From: Flavobacteriaceae bacterium
GTDB taxonomy: Bacteria; Bacteroidota; Bacteroidia; Flavobacteriales; Flavobacteriaceae
Direction: 5' to 3'
Length of the DNA: 24,273 nucleotides
Assembly: GCA_002714815.1 (NCBI GenBank)
Contig: PAYI01000038.1
Location: 9,939-34,211 of the forward strand
This document shows, in pieces, positions 23,693-24,273 of the stretch. Numbering within the stretch: position 1 is the stretch's first letter; each line of letters opens with the position of its first letter. Under the pieces are notes generated by a model. The model ran no database searches, was not told where the DNA came from, and was given only the letters and a program-made list of their open reading frames with translations. The translations under genes were made by a program, and so were the position numbers.

Positions 23693-24003
23693 TATTTCTC
23701 CTCTATTAGTTTACCGATCGGGGCACCATTATCTGAATATATATTGAGGGTATCACCCACTTGTGCAACATCATCAATCCCAGCTGTTATATAAATACCC
23801 AATGCTGTCTCTATATTTGCAATCTTTCTTGGCTTCCAATCCTTTTGCCCAAGCATATGCCGAATGACGGAGATTTCTTGTACTTTTCCCTCATTGATAC
23901 TTACCGCGTCGAAATCAGTACTACCACACTCTGAACAAAAATACTTTTTTGGGAATGTAAATTTATTGCAATTACTACACTTTTGAATAAATAATTTTTC
24001 CAT
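23692..24003 (-). CDS. Zn-ribbon/OB-fold DUF35-type protein (thiolase partner)
   Basis: A 103-residue protein. The N-terminal zinc ribbon has C9, C12, C23 and C26 (CSNC...CSEC), and an OB-fold segment follows (about 38-100, VQEISVIRHMLG and IGVYI-like strands ending VGDTLNIYSD). DUF35 proteins pair with thiolase-like or acyl-CoA enzymes, as ChsH2 does with the aldolase Ltp2, and bind CoA-linked chains. The ATG directly follows the stop of the thiolase gene (TAA-ATG) and its own stop overlaps the TPP gene, so the three are translationally coupled. It likely forms a complex with that thiolase. It is shorter than the canonical 130-150 aa but has both modules. Confidence 0.9.
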   Translation of the reverse strand: MEKLFIQKCSNCNKFTFPKKYFCSECGSTDFDAVSINEGKVQEISVIRHMLGQKDWKPRKIANIETALGIYITAGIDDVAQVGDTLNIYSDNGAPIGKLIEEK

Positions 24004-24273
24004 TTATATTGCCTCTAATATTGTTGCTGCAACGGTTCCGCCATGCCTATATAAGGTCATCCCATAACCAGTGGCAATTCCAAAATTTACATTATTTAGT
24101 TGTCTCTCACCAGCCCTATTTTGTAGCTGTAAAACAACTTCACCAATTCCATTCAATCCCCCGGCCATTCCACCTGGTTGACCCGCTGAAAGCATACCAC
24201 CCCATGTATTAACCGCTTGAGTCTGCTTTTCCATACCCTCAAGATAATCCCTAAACTTTTCATTTTTTATTAT
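24004..24273 (-). CDS. C-terminal fragment of a thiolase-like (SCP2/lipid-transfer type) protein, truncated by window
   Basis: The minus-strand frame is open to the window end at 24273 and stops at 24006-24004, giving about 89 residues. Segments match the thiolase C-terminus of the SCP-2/Ltp type: WGGMLSAGQPGG, GIGEVVLQLQNRAGERQ and FGIATGYGMTLYRHGGTVAA. In classical thiolases the C-terminal CxGGGxG holds a second catalytic Cys; the corresponding stretch here, ATGYGM, has none. Together with the DUF35 partner, this is reminiscent of Ltp2-type CoA aldolases, but other thiolase-like or ketoacyl-CoA enzymes are possible. The N-terminal catalytic Cys/Tyr region lies outside the window. Adjacent stop/start with DUF35 indicates one operon. 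Confidence 0.85.
   Translation of the reverse strand: MIKNEKFRDYLEGMEKQTQAVNTWGGMLSAGQPGGMAGGLNGIGEVVLQLQNRAGERQLNNVNFGIATGYGMTLYRHGGTVAATILEAI

Overview
The window is an AT-rich, densely coding stretch of a bacterial chromosome. It is most likely from a free-living, probably marine, alphaproteobacterium. That reading rests on the initiator tRNA (C1:A72 mismatch, anticodon stem of alphaproteobacterial type), the cobalamin-riboswitch/CbtAB pair, short intergenic gaps and overlapping starts. It is an inference, since no rRNA or phylogenetic marker protein is present. I saw no insertion sequence, phage gene or CRISPR array.

Region 1 (1-2364) ends a GNAT-like gene on the plus strand. It then holds a minus-strand operon: cobalamin riboswitch, CbtB, CbtA, a TauE/SafE-type permease and an unknown protein of about 93 aa. 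The riboswitch predicts repression by vitamin B12, and the operon looks like a cobalt-acquisition module with two extra members.

Region 2 (2361-3745) has a major facilitator transporter and the initiator tRNA-fMet with a candidate promoter.

Region 3 (3760-13242) is a tightly packed eight-gene minus-strand operon. In transcription order it encodes an alpha/beta hydrolase like the C-C-cleaving nicotine-pathway hydrolase, a cyclase-family metal hydrolase, an acetolactate-synthase-like TPP enzyme, an M24 peptidase-fold protein with one metal ligand replaced, the E1alpha, E1beta and E2 subunits of a 2-oxoacid dehydrogenase complex, and a 3-hydroxyisobutyrate-dehydrogenase-family oxidoreductase. 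Together they look like a catabolic route: ring or C-C bond hydrolysis, 2-oxoacid handling by TPP enzymes, acyl-CoA formation, and semialdehyde/hydroxyacid redox. I cannot name the substrate.

Region 4 (13327-16270) holds a D-2-hydroxyacid dehydrogenase (plus) facing an acyl-CoA dehydrogenase/glutathione-transferase pair (minus). The transferase resembles LigF-type beta-etherases in length and motif order. The acyl-CoA dehydrogenase has Asp at the usual catalytic Glu position.

Region 5 (16433-21425, plus) is a complete polyamine-type ABC importer (Tat-exported binding protein, two permeases, ATPase) followed by an amidohydrolase of the gamma-resorcylate/ACMS decarboxylase superfamily.

Region 6 (21445-24273, minus) has the C-terminus of a thiolase-like protein, a DUF35 zinc-ribbon/OB-fold partner, a second TPP enzyme, and a carboxymuconolactone-decarboxylase/AhpD-like protein. 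Regions 3-6 read as an uptake-plus-catabolism locus for an organic acid, possibly aromatic. The pathway as assembled does not match any characterised route I know.
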